Origin: Paracoccaceae bacterium
Lineage (GTDB): Bacteria; Pseudomonadota; Alphaproteobacteria; Rhodobacterales; Rhodobacteraceae
Reading direction: 5' to 3'
DNA: 25,739 bases
NCBI GenBank assembly: GCA_020852535.1
Contig: JADZAO010000100.1
Coordinates: 1-25,739 of the forward strand
Translations under genes and position numbers: made by a program
Shown: positions 16,320 to 25,375 of the stretch, in pieces
Layout: every line of letters starts with the position of its first letter
Numbering within the stretch: position 1 is the first letter of the stretch
The notes under the pieces: generated by a model
The model's database searches: none
Seen by the model: only the letters and a program-made list of their open reading frames with translations
What the model was told of the DNA's origin: nothing

Positions 16320-18227
16320 ATGGCCAAAGTCATCGGGATTGACCTCGGGACCACCAACAGCTGCATCGCTATCATGGACGGTTCACAGCCTCGGATCATA
16401 GAAAACTCCGAAGGCGCGCGCACCACGCCTTCGATCGTAGCATTCACCGAAGGTGAGCGTCTGGTCGGCCAGCCCGCCAAGCGTCAGGCCGTCACCAACG
16501 CATCCAATACGATCTTTGCAGTCAAGCGCCTGATCGGTCGTCGTTTCGACGATCCAGTCATACTCAAAGATCAAAAGAATATGCCATATAAGATCGTCAA
16601 CGGCGGCAACGGCGACGCATGGGTCGAAGTTCGCGGCGAGAAATATTCTCCCAGCCAAGTATCAGCTTTCATCCTACAAAAAATGAAAGAAACTGCAGAA
16701 TCCTACCTTGGCGAGTCAGTAACCCAAGCAGTCATCACTGTTCCGGCCTATTTCAACGATGCCCAGCGTCAAGCCACCAAAGACGCAGGCAAAATCGCCG
16801 GTCTGGAAGTGCTGCGCATCATCAACGAGCCAACGGCCGCAGCCCTCGCATACGGCCTCGACAAAAAAGAGGCGCGCACCATCGCAGTCTATGACCTTGG
16901 CGGTGGTACCTTCGACATAACCATCCTCGAAATCGACGATGGCCTGTTCGAGGTAAAATCCACCAACGGCGACACCTTCCTCGGCGGGGAAGACTTCGAC
17001 ATGCGTATCGTCAGCTACCTCGCCGAAGAGTTCAAGAAAGAACATGGTGTTGATCTAACGCTCGACAAGATGGCGCTTCAACGCCTTAAGGAAGCTGCCG
17101 AAAAGGCCAAGATTGAGCTTTCATCCTCGCAGCAGACCGAAATCAACCAGCCGTTCATCTCAATGGACAAGAACACCGGCCAACCGCTCCACCTAGTGAT
17201 CAAGCTAACCCGTTCCAAACTGGAAAACCTTGTCGATGATCTGATTAAGAAGTCGATGAAACCCTGCCAAGCCGCGATGAAAGACGCGGGCCTGACAATG
17301 TCCGACATCGACGAAGTCGTTCTAGTCGGCGGTATGACCCGCATGCCGCGCGTAATTGAGGAAGTGACCAAGTTCTTCGGCAAAGAGCCCCACAAAGGCG
17401 TGAACCCTGATGAGGTCGTGGCCGCCGGTGCAGCAATTCAGGCGGGCGTGTTGCAAGGCGACGTGAAAGACGTTGTCCTCCTCGACGTAACCCCGCTTTC
17501 GCTGGGCATTGAAACACTAGGCGGAGTCTTCACACGCCTGATCGACCGCAACACAACAATCCCGACCAAGAAAAGCCAAGTCTTTTCCACGGCCGAAGAC
17601 AACCAAAACGCCGTAACAATCCGCGTCTTCCAAGGTGAGCGCGAAATGGCGGTCGACAACAAGATGCTCGGCCAATTCAACCTAGAACAGATCCCTCCTG
17701 CCCCGCGTGGCATGCCGCAAATTGAAGTCACCTTCGACATCGACGCAAACGGCATAGTCTCAGTCAAAGCCAAGGACAAAGGGACAAACAAAGAGCAAGC
17801 GATCACCATCCAAGCCTCAGGCGGCCTGTCCAACGAGGATATCGAAAAGATGGTCAAGGACGCCGAAACAAATGCCGAAGCCGATCGCGAACGCCGCGAA
17901 CTGGTCGAGGCCAAAAATCAAGGCGAAAGTCTGCTGCACTCGACCAAAAAATCCTTGGCCGATCACGGCGACAAGATCGATCCATCCACCGTCGAAGCCA
18001 TCGAACTTGCCATGGGCGCGCTCGAAGACACTCTCAAGACCGAGGATGCAGGAAAGATCAAAGGCGGCATCCAAAACTTGACCGAGGCTGCGATGCGACT
18101 TGGCGAAGCCATCTACAAAGCCAGTCAGTCCGAAAGCGAAGGCAAAGACCCCGACGCACCGCGTGATGTAGATGACGACATCATCGACGCCGATTTCGAA
18201 GACCTTGGCGAAAACAAGCGAAAGTAA
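16320..18227 (+). CDS. dnaK: Hsp70 chaperone DnaK
   Basis: ATP-dependent chaperone that folds and protects proteins with DnaJ and GrpE in the cytoplasm. The start is ATG at 16320 (635 aa, MAKVIGIDLGTTNSC), with AGAAGGA (16305-16311) eight bases upstream; the open frame extends further upstream but without family sequence. The ATPase domain shows GIDLGTTNSC, VITVPAYFND, AVYDLGGGTFDITIL and VVLVGGMTRMP. The substrate-binding domain follows the linker VVLLDVTPLSLGIET. The C-terminal lid ends in the usual acidic tail DDDIIDADFEDLGE. It is followed by dnaJ after 73 bases, probably on one heat-inducible transcript. Confidence 0.97.
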   Translation: MAKVIGIDLGTTNSCIAIMDGSQPRIIENSEGARTTPSIVAFTEGERLVGQPAKRQAVTNASNTIFAVKRLIGRRFDDPVILKDQKNMPYKIVNGGNGDAWVEVRGEKYSPSQVSAFILQKMKETAESYLGESVTQAVITVPAYFNDAQRQATKDAGKIAGLEVLRIINEPTAAALAYGLDKKEARTIAVYDLGGGTFDITILEIDDGLFEVKSTNGDTFLGGEDFDMRIVSYLAEEFKKEHGVDLTLDKMALQRLKEAAEKAKIELSSSQQTEINQPFISMDKNTGQPLHLVIKLTRSKLENLVDDLIKKSMKPCQAAMKDAGLTMSDIDEVVLVGGMTRMPRVIEEVTKFFGKEPHKGVNPDEVVAAGAAIQAGVLQGDVKDVVLLDVTPLSLGIETLGGVFTRLIDRNTTIPTKKSQVFSTAEDNQNAVTIRVFQGEREMAVDNKMLGQFNLEQIPPAPRGMPQIEVTFDIDANGIVSVKAKDKGTNKEQAITIQASGGLSNEDIEKMVKDAETNAEADRERRELVEAKNQGESLLHSTKKSLADHGDKIDPSTVEAIELAMGALEDTLKTEDAGKIKGGIQNLTEAAMRLGEAIYKASQSESEGKDPDAPRDVDDDIIDADFEDLGENKRK

Positions 18228-18300
18228 CACCACGTGAAACGGGAAAGAAGGCGGTTCGGCAACGAACTGCCTCCTACCTATTGTGATTAGGGGTTTTGCA

Positions 18301-19437
18301 GTGACAAAACGTGATTACTACGAAATTCTCGGGGCACCGCGCGGCGCTTCGGCAGAAGAGCTGAAGAAGGCCTATCGCACCAAGGCAAAAAAGCTTCACC
18401 CAGACCGTAATTCCGACAACCCGAATGCCGAAGCGCAATTCAAGGAAGTCAACGAAGCCTACGATATACTCAAGGACCCCAACAAGAAAGCCGCTTATGA
18501 CCGCTACGGCCATGCGGCTTTCGAGGGCGGCAGCAGTGGCGGGCGCAGCAACACAAACAACGGCGATTTCACCTCCGCCTTCTCAGACGTATTCGAAGAT
18601 ATCTTCGGCGATTTCATGGGCGCTCGCGCTAACAGCGGGCGGTCGCGCGCACAACGCGGATCCGATCTACGTTATAACCTGCACGTCAGCCTCGAAGAAG
18701 CCTTCAAGGGTGTGCAAAAAACCATCAATGTTCCTACCTCCATAGCCTGCGACAACTGTCGCGGCACGGGAGCAGAAGGCGGCACCGAACCCGTTACCTG
18801 CCCGACCTGCTCGGGCATGGGCAAAGTACGGGCGCAACAGGGTTTCTTCACCGTAGAGCGCACATGCCCCACCTGTTCAGGTATAGGGCAGATCATCAAG
18901 AATCCTTGTCGCTCATGCGGCGGCGCGGGCCGAATCGAAAAGAAACACTCTCTTTCGGTAAACATCCCTGCAGGTGTGGAAACTGGCACCCGCATTCGCC
19001 TTGCAGGCGAGGGCGAGGCCGGATTACGCGGCGGCCCCACAGGCGACCTTTACATCTTCATCGAAGTCAAAGAGCACACACTCTTCCAGCGTGACGGCGT
19101 GCACCTCTTCTGTCGTGTCCCCATCAGCATCACAACCGCAGCATTGGGCGGCGAGGTCGAAGTGCCCACGATCGACGGTGGCAAATCTCGTGTGAAAGTT
19201 CCGGCAGGCAGCCAGACCGGCAAGCAGATGCGTCTACGCTCCAAAGGCATGCCTACCCTACGCGGCGGCGGCACTGGCGACATGGTACTGGAACTGGCGG
19301 TAGAAACCCCCGTCAAGCTCACCATTCGCCAGCGCGAGCTCCTTGAGGAATTTGAAAAATTATCAGAAGAAAACAATCCTGAAGGTCAAACCTTCTTTTC
19401 CAAGGTCAAAGGCTTCTGGGACGGAATAAAAAACTAA
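18301..19437 (+). CDS. dnaJ: Hsp40 co-chaperone DnaJ
   Basis: Stimulates DnaK ATPase and delivers substrates. I chose GTG at 18301 (378 aa, M-TKRDYYEILG), seven bases after AGGGG; an upstream GTG at 18283 would add six residues of no family likeness. The J domain has HPD at residues 33-35. A Gly-rich segment follows (about 76-115). Four zinc-binding repeats lie between about 150 and 210: CDNCRGTG, CPTCSGMG, CPTCSGIG and CRSCGGAG. The C-terminal substrate-binding domains run to the end. All canonical cysteines are present, making it a full class A DnaJ. It is convergent with secA. Confidence 0.96.
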   Translation: MTKRDYYEILGAPRGASAEELKKAYRTKAKKLHPDRNSDNPNAEAQFKEVNEAYDILKDPNKKAAYDRYGHAAFEGGSSGGRSNTNNGDFTSAFSDVFEDIFGDFMGARANSGRSRAQRGSDLRYNLHVSLEEAFKGVQKTINVPTSIACDNCRGTGAEGGTEPVTCPTCSGMGKVRAQQGFFTVERTCPTCSGIGQIIKNPCRSCGGAGRIEKKHSLSVNIPAGVETGTRIRLAGEGEAGLRGGPTGDLYIFIEVKEHTLFQRDGVHLFCRVPISITTAALGGEVEVPTIDGGKSRVKVPAGSQTGKQMRLRSKGMPTLRGGGTGDMVLELAVETPVKLTIRQRELLEEFEKLSEENNPEGQTFFSKVKGFWDGIKN

Positions 19438-19501
19438 ACCGACGCGAAGTTTGAGGCAAATTCCTCTTTTACCTCTTAACCATTTTTAAAGCATCCCACA
19501 T

Positions 19502-19533
19502 AATGAAAGCGCAAGTCCTATTACCCCTTGCGC
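19502..19533 (-). terminator. Probable terminator of secA
   Basis: GCGCAAG (19509-19515) and CTTGCGC (19527-19533) form a perfect 7-base-pair stem with an 11-base loop; on the minus strand it is followed by TTTCATTA. It lies about 48 bases after the secA stop. Confidence 0.5.
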
Positions 19534-19555
19534 CAAGTCAAATCCCTACCCACAA

Positions 19556-19571
19556 CCTGCGGCCCCGCAGG
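19556..19571. repeat. GC-rich palindrome between dnaJ and secA
   Basis: CCTGCGG and CCGCAGG are perfect inverted arms separated by CC, just downstream of the secA stop. No T tract follows on either strand, so it may be a 3'-end stabilising hairpin. Confidence 0.5.
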
Positions 19572-19580
19572 TCATTCCCG

Positions 19581-22268
19581 TCAGACAGTTGCCCGTCCAT
19601 GACAGTGCTTGAACCGTTTGCCCGACCCACAAGGGCAAAAATCATTGCGCGACGGATTACCCCAAGTCACCAGATTATCCTCATCGAACCCCACCAACCG
19701 CGTTGCCGAAGCAAGCGCAACATCTGCGGACACCTCCCCCCGCTGTTGCACCACGATCTGTGCCATCATCGCTTCCTGCTCTGCCTGCGTCATTGGCCGG
19801 ACCCGAGCCAGCTTCTGCACTACATCCTGCCGCAGACCATTCAGCATCGATTCAAACAACGCAAAGCCTTCAGTTTTATATTCCGCCAGCGGGTCACGCT
19901 GTGCATAGCCCCGAAAACCCACAACCGATCGCAAATGTTCCAGCGTCAACAGATGCTCACGCCATTTGGCATCGATAGTCTGCAATAACACCTGCTTTTC
20001 GATATTGTGCATTGTCTCGGGTCCGAAACCGGCCAGTTTCTCGGCCATCATCGCATCCGATTGCGCCACGATCCGCTCGCGCAGCACCTCTTGGTCCACA
20101 CCTTCTTCCGCCACCCAATCAGCAATCGGCAGATCAAGGTTTAGCTTCTCCAGCACAGCCTTCTTCAGACCTGGCACATCCCACTGATCAGCATAGGTTT
20201 TGGGAGGCATATAAAAATCGACCATATCCTCAATCACCTGAAAGAACATGTCGGCAACAATCTCACCAATATCCTCAGCCTGCATAATATCCAGACGCTG
20301 GGCAAAGACCGCCTTACGCTGGTCATTCATCACATCGTCGAACTTCAAAAGCTGCTTACGAATATCGAAATTACGGCCTTCCACCTTGGCCTGCGCCCGC
20401 TCCAGCGACTTGTTCACCCAAGGATGCACAATCGCTTCACCCTCTTTCATGCCCAGCTTCGAAAGAATGGCATCCAAACGCTCCGATCCGAAGATCCGCA
20501 TCAAATCATCTTCTAACGACAAGAAAAACGACGACCGGCCCGGATCGCCCTGACGGCCTGAACGGCCACGCAGCTGGTTATCGATCCGACGACTTTCATG
20601 CCGCTCGGTAGCCAGAACATACAGACCACCCGCCGCGATCACAGCGGCCTTCTCGTCGGCATGCTCTTCTTCAATCTTGGCACGTACCTCATCGGGGTGC
20701 AGATGCGGGTCGGCAGCAATAGCTTCCAGCACCTTCAACTCGATATTGCCGCCAAGCTGAATGTCGGTTCCACGTCCGGCCATGTTGGTGGCAATGGTCA
20801 CAGCGCCCAGCTTTCCAGCCTCGGAAACAATCTTAGCCTCTTGCTCATGATGCCGTGCATTCAGCACGTTGTGCGGAATATCAGCCTCAGTTAGCAGCTT
20901 CGAGAGATGTTCCGACTTTTCAATAGAAGTTGTACCTACCAAAAGCGGCTGCCCTTTGGCATGAGCCTCCTTGATTGTGGCAACGACGCCTTCATACTTC
21001 TCTCGCGCCGTACGATAGACTTTGTCGTTCTCGTCAACTCGCGCCACCGGACGATTTGTCGGCACCTCAACCACACCAAGCTTGTATATTTCGGCGAATT
21101 CTTCAGCTTCCGTTTGAGCGGTACCGGTCATCCCTGCCAGCTTTTCATAAAGCCGGAAGTAGTTCTGGAAGGTCACCTGCGCAAGCGTCACATTCTCAGG
21201 CTGGATCTGTACCTTTTCCTTGGCTTCGATCGCCTGATGCAGACCCTCCGACAAGCGCCGCCCCTTCATCATCCGTCCGGTAAATTCGTCAATCAACATC
21301 ACCGTGCCCTCGCGGACAATGTAATGCTGGTCACGATGAAACAGCTTATGCGCCTTAAGCGCTTGCGTTATGTGATGCACCAGCGTCGTGCTTTCAGGGT
21401 CGTAAAGCGATTGCCCCTCAGGCAGCAGACCCGCCGCCAACAACATCTGTTCGATCAGCTCATTACCATCTTCAGTATAGGTAACGTTACGGGTCTTTTC
21501 ATCCAACGTGTAATGCTCGGATCTAAGCTGCGGAATCAGTCCATCGACCTTCATGTAAAGCTCGCTACGATCTTGGCTCGGCCCGGAAATTATAAGCGGC
21601 GTACGAGCCTCATCGATAAGAATCGAGTCAACCTCGTCAACAATGGCGTAAAAGTGCCCGCGCTGCGCCATCTCGTCGATCGAGGATTTCATGTTGTCAC
21701 GTAGGTAATCAAAGCCAAGCTCATTATTGGTCGCATAGGTGATATCGCAACGATAAGCCGCACGTTTCTCGTCTTCGCTCTGATAGGGATAAACCACGCC
21801 ACAGGTCATGCCCAAGGCATTGTAAACCTTACCCATCCAATCGACATCCCGCTTAGCCAAATAGTCGTTTACCGTAACGACATGCACACCCTTGCCCGCA
21901 AGCGCATTCAAATAAACAGGGAAGGTAGCCATAAGCGTTTTACCCTCGCCGGTCTTCATCTCGGCAATATTACCTTGATGCAAAAAAATCCCCGCCTTCA
22001 ACTGCACATCGAATGCCCGCAGTCCAAGCGCCCGTTTGGCTGCCTCGCGACAGTTAGCAAAAGCTTCCGGCAACAGGTTGTCAAGGCTTTCGCCCGCAGC
22101 GACCCGCGCCTTAAACTCCTCAGTCTTTATCTTGATACTATCGTCGCTCAGAGCGGCAAACTCCGCCTCCAGCGCGTTAATCTTGGCCACAGTCGGACAA
22201 ACCGACTTAACCTTGCGGTCGTTCGACGTACCGAACACCTTCCGCGCGAGCGTTCCGAGACCCAGCAT
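19581..22268 (-). CDS. secA: Preprotein translocase motor ATPase SecA
   Basis: Drives export of unfolded precursors through SecYEG. The 895 residues are normal for the family. Visible motifs are MKTGEGKTLMA (Walker A), VVTVNDYLAKRD, IVDEVDSILIDEARTPLIISG (DEAD-type Walker B), TNMAGRGTDIQLGG, and LRGRSGRQGDPGRSSFFLSL in the second helicase domain. The C-terminal zinc/SecB-binding motif CPCGSGKRFKHCHG is intact. The start ATG at 22266-22268 gives MLGLGTLARKVFG. It diverges from the parvulin gene across a 186-base gap and is convergent with dnaJ. Both neighbours act in folding or export. Confidence 0.97.
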   Translation of the reverse strand: MLGLGTLARKVFGTSNDRKVKSVCPTVAKINALEAEFAALSDDSIKIKTEEFKARVAAGESLDNLLPEAFANCREAAKRALGLRAFDVQLKAGIFLHQGNIAEMKTGEGKTLMATFPVYLNALAGKGVHVVTVNDYLAKRDVDWMGKVYNALGMTCGVVYPYQSEDEKRAAYRCDITYATNNELGFDYLRDNMKSSIDEMAQRGHFYAIVDEVDSILIDEARTPLIISGPSQDRSELYMKVDGLIPQLRSEHYTLDEKTRNVTYTEDGNELIEQMLLAAGLLPEGQSLYDPESTTLVHHITQALKAHKLFHRDQHYIVREGTVMLIDEFTGRMMKGRRLSEGLHQAIEAKEKVQIQPENVTLAQVTFQNYFRLYEKLAGMTGTAQTEAEEFAEIYKLGVVEVPTNRPVARVDENDKVYRTAREKYEGVVATIKEAHAKGQPLLVGTTSIEKSEHLSKLLTEADIPHNVLNARHHEQEAKIVSEAGKLGAVTIATNMAGRGTDIQLGGNIELKVLEAIAADPHLHPDEVRAKIEEEHADEKAAVIAAGGLYVLATERHESRRIDNQLRGRSGRQGDPGRSSFFLSLEDDLMRIFGSERLDAILSKLGMKEGEAIVHPWVNKSLERAQAKVEGRNFDIRKQLLKFDDVMNDQRKAVFAQRLDIMQAEDIGEIVADMFFQVIEDMVDFYMPPKTYADQWDVPGLKKAVLEKLNLDLPIADWVAEEGVDQEVLRERIVAQSDAMMAEKLAGFGPETMHNIEKQVLLQTIDAKWREHLLTLEHLRSVVGFRGYAQRDPLAEYKTEGFALFESMLNGLRQDVVQKLARVRPMTQAEQEAMMAQIVVQQRGEVSADVALASATRLVGFDEDNLVTWGNPSRNDFCPCGSGKRFKHCHGRATV

Positions 22269-22454
22269 GTTTTCTCCGCTTGGTCGTTGCTAACATGAAC
22301 GTGTGGCATTGTGGCCTTGCCCGTCCTCAACACCTTCCTTAGAAGGACCGAGTCGACCCGGCCGGACCCACCCCACGCAACCCCCGCGAAATAAGGGACA
22401 GGCAGGACTTAGTCAACGCCGCGCAGGCCCGCAGCATAGTTAGGAGAAGGTAAG

Positions 22455-23306
22455 ATGGGAAAACATATTGGTTTTTGGGCAGGCCTTACGCTCGCACTCG
22501 TGTCGGGGCTACCGCTTGCGGCAAAAGACGCACCCACGATCGACACCATCGTCGCAACCGTCAACGGCGAGAATATCACGCTGGGCGAATTAATTGTCTT
22601 GCGCGAAAAACTTCCCCCACAATACCAACAGCTTCCCGATGAAATGCTGTTCAAAGGTCTGATCGACCAAGCCGTGAAACAACTCATCCTTGAACAATCA
22701 ATCGCCAAAACCAAGTCCAAGCACGACGAGCTTTGGCTGAAAACTGATGCCCGAGACTACATGGCAAACAGAGCGCTAGAAGACATCGTCAAATCCGCTA
22801 TAACCGACGAAGCACTACAAGCCGCATATAACGAGAAATATGCCAAAGCGCCCGACACCACCGAATATTCCGCTGCCCACATCCTCGTCGCAGACGAGGC
22901 CAAAGCCAAGGATTTGAAAGCCCAAATCGACGGCGGCGCAAACTTCGCAGAACTGGCAAAAACCAACTCCACCGACACCAGCTCGGCCGTCAACGGGGGC
23001 GATCTCGGTTGGTTTGGCACCGGCGTAATGGTCAAACCCTTCGAAGAAGCGGTCGTCTCCCTAAAACCTGGCGCAGTCTCGGCACCAGTCAAGACCGACT
23101 TTGGCTGGCACATCATCAAGCTTAAAGAAACCCGCCTAGCCACCAAACCCACGCTTGATCAAGTCAAACAAGACCTCTCCGCAGAGATCGAACAAAAAAT
23201 CGTAGCCAAACATATCGAAAAGCTGACAAACGAAGCAAAGATCGAAAAACCCGGAGAAGAACTTGACGCGGCTCTCATCCGCAGCACAACTCTCTTCATC
23301 AAGTGA
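22455..23306 (+). CDS. Periplasmic parvulin-type peptidyl-prolyl isomerase
   Basis: Likely a foldase for exported proteins. The 283 residues begin with a signal peptide (about residues 1-23, ending GLPLAA). A SurA/PrsA-like N-terminal helical region follows (about 29-125, starting TIVATVNGENITLGEL). The PpiC rotamase domain spans about 136-227, with EYSAAHILV, GGDLGWFG and TDFGWHIIKL. No lipobox cysteine is present, so it is soluble rather than a PrsA-type lipoprotein. A strong AGGAGAAGG lies just upstream of the ATG at 22455. argJ follows after 26 bases. I leave the symbol empty because several parvulin names apply. Confidence 0.9.
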   Translation: MGKHIGFWAGLTLALVSGLPLAAKDAPTIDTIVATVNGENITLGELIVLREKLPPQYQQLPDEMLFKGLIDQAVKQLILEQSIAKTKSKHDELWLKTDARDYMANRALEDIVKSAITDEALQAAYNEKYAKAPDTTEYSAAHILVADEAKAKDLKAQIDGGANFAELAKTNSTDTSSAVNGGDLGWFGTGVMVKPFEEAVVSLKPGAVSAPVKTDFGWHIIKLKETRLATKPTLDQVKQDLSAEIEQKIVAKHIEKLTNEAKIEKPGEELDAALIRSTTLFIK

Positions 23307-23332
23307 TCTAACCTAGCACAGGGAAACAGGCC

Positions 23333-24667
23333 GTGGCCGAGACCTATTGGAAAGCCGCAGCAAAGGCGCTCAGGGAAAAAGTAAAGAATCTCAAATCTCT
23401 CTTTCCCGACCAAACTAAAATCACAAAGGACGCAAAACCTGTCTCACCGCTCGCTCCCAAAAGTGGCTTTCCTGCCCTCCCGCGCATCTTGGGCGTCGAA
23501 TTTGCAGCGGTAGAGGCTGGCATCCGCTACCAGAATCGCAAGGACGTGATGCTCGTCCAACTCGCCCCTGGGACCACCATAGCAGGCGCATTCACCCGCT
23601 CCTCAACCCGCTCAGGTTGCGTGCGCGACTGTCAAACGAAGCTCGCCACCAAAGTACCCACGGGCGCAGGTGCAGCCCTCATCGTCAACTCCGGTAACTC
23701 CAACGCCTTCACCGGCAAAGCGGGAGACAAAGCTGTCGCAGCTATCACTAACAATGTTGCCACCGCACTGAACATCCCCGTTTCGCGCGTCTTTTCGTCA
23801 TCAACCGGCGTAATCGGCGAACCGCTACCCTACGACCGGATCATCACCAAAATCCCCCAGCTTATCAGCAATTTACGCGAGAATGCCATCGACATGGCCG
23901 CGCAGGCGATAATGACCACTGACACCTTTCCCAAAGGCTCCGCCGCAACGGTGCAAGGTGAAGGCGGTCCGATCCACATCGCAGGCATCGCCAAAGGCTC
24001 GGGCATGATTGCCCCAGACATGGCCACCATGCTGGCCTACATCTTTACCGATGCCAAACTGCCGCAAGCTAGCCTACAAAAACTACTCTCACGCAACATA
24101 AACGCCACCTTCAATTCGATCACCGTCGACAGCGACACCTCCACCTCTGACACACTGATCCTTTGTGCTACAGGCCAATCGCCCGCCGCTGAACCCAAAG
24201 GCACAATTTTGAAAGCCTTCGAGACCGCACTCCACGGCGTCATGCGCGACCTCGCCCTGCAAATTATCCGCGATGGGGAAGGCGCAACCAAACTAGTGGA
24301 AATCCGTGTCACCGGAGCCAAAACCAATGCCGACGCAGCCAAAGTGGCCTTCTCGATCGCCAACTCACCACTCGTAAAAACTGCCATCTCGGGAGAGGAT
24401 CCAAACTGGGGCCGCATCGTTGCTGCCATCGGAAAATCCGGGGCCACCGCCGATCGCGACCGCCTTTCAATCCGCTTCGGCGATATCCTCGTCGCCGAAA
24501 AAGGCTGGAGGAATCCAAAATACCAAGAGAAAGACGGCGCAGCCTACATGCTGCAAGATGAACTCGTCATCGCAGTAGACCTCGGCATCGGTCGCGCCAA
24601 ACGATCGGTCTGGACCTGCGACCTCACCAACCGATACATAGAAATCAACGCTGACTACCGCTCCTGA
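23333..24667 (+). CDS. argJ: Bifunctional ornithine acetyltransferase / N-acetylglutamate synthase
   Basis: Transfers acetyl from N-acetylornithine to glutamate in arginine biosynthesis. The proenzyme cleaves itself before the threonine in APDMATMLAYIFTDA; T232 becomes the nucleophile. Other motifs are NSGNSNAFTG, SSSTGVIGEPLP, MTTDTFPK and EDPNWGRIVAAIGKSG, with a C-terminal TNRYIEINADYRS. The start is GTG at 23333, giving 444 residues. That is about 35-40 longer than the usual 400-410, because of a lysine-rich N-terminal extension (residues 2-36) before the conserved VSPLAPKSGFPALP. No better start lies before codon 68, so the extension seems real. It probably shares a transcript with the parvulin gene, and with mutT 78 bases downstream. 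Confidence 0.94.
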   Translation: MAETYWKAAAKALREKVKNLKSLFPDQTKITKDAKPVSPLAPKSGFPALPRILGVEFAAVEAGIRYQNRKDVMLVQLAPGTTIAGAFTRSSTRSGCVRDCQTKLATKVPTGAGAALIVNSGNSNAFTGKAGDKAVAAITNNVATALNIPVSRVFSSSTGVIGEPLPYDRIITKIPQLISNLRENAIDMAAQAIMTTDTFPKGSAATVQGEGGPIHIAGIAKGSGMIAPDMATMLAYIFTDAKLPQASLQKLLSRNINATFNSITVDSDTSTSDTLILCATGQSPAAEPKGTILKAFETALHGVMRDLALQIIRDGEGATKLVEIRVTGAKTNADAAKVAFSIANSPLVKTAISGEDPNWGRIVAAIGKSGATADRDRLSIRFGDILVAEKGWRNPKYQEKDGAAYMLQDELVIAVDLGIGRAKRSVWTCDLTNRYIEINADYRS

Positions 24668-24705
24668 TTTTACACTGGATCAAATATTTCACGAAGAACC
24701 GGAAG

Positions 24706-24742
24706 GGTGTGACCCCCGGCATTTGAAACAGGGACCCACACC
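24706..24742 (+). promoter_or_regulatory. Imperfect hairpin over the mutT leader
   Basis: GGTGTG (24706-24711) pairs with CACACC (24737-24742), and inside it CCC can pair with GGG at 24731-24733. That GGG is part of the only Shine-Dalgarno-like AGGG before mutT, so the structure could limit its translation. This is a paper fold only. Confidence 0.35.
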
Positions 24743-24745
24743 AAA

Positions 24746-25144
24746 ATGAAAACCGTCATCGTCTCTGCAGTAGCCTTAATTGATACCGATGGTCGCGTTC
24801 TTCTGGCCCAACGCCCCGAAGGTAAATCTCTCGCAGGGCTCTGGGAATTCCCTGGCGGTAAGGTCGAACCTGACGAAACCCCCGAAGCTGCATTAATTCG
24901 CGAGCTGAAAGAAGAACTTGGGATCGACACCTGGCAAAATTGCCTCGCGCCGCTCACGTTCGCTTCACATATCTACGAAACCTTCCACCTTTTAATGCCC
25001 CTCTTCGTCTGCCGCCGTTGGCAGGGCATCCCCCACGGGGCCGAGGGGCAAAACCTCGCATGGGTGCGTCCAAACGCCCTACGCGACTACCCAATGCCCC
25101 CCGCAGACCTACCTCTTATACCAATCTTGCGTGATTGGCTCTGA
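24746..25144 (+). CDS. mutT: 8-oxo-dGTP diphosphatase / Nudix hydrolase, MutT type
   Basis: Removes oxidised guanine nucleotides from the pool, preventing G-to-T and A-to-C mutations. The 132 residues carry a complete Nudix box from G38 to I60 (GKVEPDETPEAALIRELKEE then LGI), with E44, R52, E53, E56 and E57 all present. VLLAQRPEGKSLAGLWEFPGGK before it and the C-terminal WVRPNALRDYPMPPADLPLI are typical of MutT. Other dNTP pyrophosphohydrolases look alike, so substrate is by homology. The ATG at 24746 has only a weak, distant ribosome site. It is probably co-transcribed with argJ and is convergent with infB. Confidence 0.88.
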   Translation: MKTVIVSAVALIDTDGRVLLAQRPEGKSLAGLWEFPGGKVEPDETPEAALIRELKEELGIDTWQNCLAPLTFASHIYETFHLLMPLFVCRRWQGIPHGAEGQNLAWVRPNALRDYPMPPADLPLIPILRDWL

Positions 25145-25237
25145 TTATACCCCAAAAGTATTAAAACGCTTAAAACCCTATTTGAGCTTTCCATTTCAAC
25201 ACCAAATCTGATGAAATCAAATATACTCAGAGCCATC

Positions 25238-25256
25238 ACACTCAGGATTTGAGTGT
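25238..25256. repeat. Short perfect inverted repeat downstream of mutT
   Basis: ACACTCA (25238-25244) and TGAGTGT (25250-25256) enclose GGATT. No T tract follows, so it is a poor terminator. The rest of the 183 bases between mutT and the infB terminator shows nothing I can name. Confidence 0.4.
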
Positions 25257-25327
25257 CCGCTCAAGGCATCTTCATCAAATAGCTTGCAGACGGTAAACTC
25301 ATTTCGTGAATTGATAAGCATCAAACG

Positions 25328-25358
25328 AAAAAGGCCGAGCTATCGCACGGCCTTTTTT
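25328..25358. terminator. Bidirectional terminator between mutT and infB
   Basis: AAAAAGGCCG (25328-25337) and CGGCCTTTTT (25348-25357) form a 10-base-pair stem around a 10-base loop, with a T run on the right for the plus strand and, from the A run, one for the minus strand. It can end both mutT and infB transcripts, 18 bases after the infB stop. Confidence 0.85.
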
Positions 25359-25375
25359 GTTTACTCAGTTCAAAA

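Noticed and set aside
19438..19480. Terminator of dnaJ at GAGG-CAAATT-CCTC followed by TTTT.
   Set aside because: Only four base pairs; too weak to list as a feature, although the T tract is suggestive.
20907..21704. Open frame of 265 codons opposite secA, and a similar one at 5490-6245 opposite gltD.
   Set aside because: Both are mirror images of well-conserved genes, without ribosome sites or recognisable domains.
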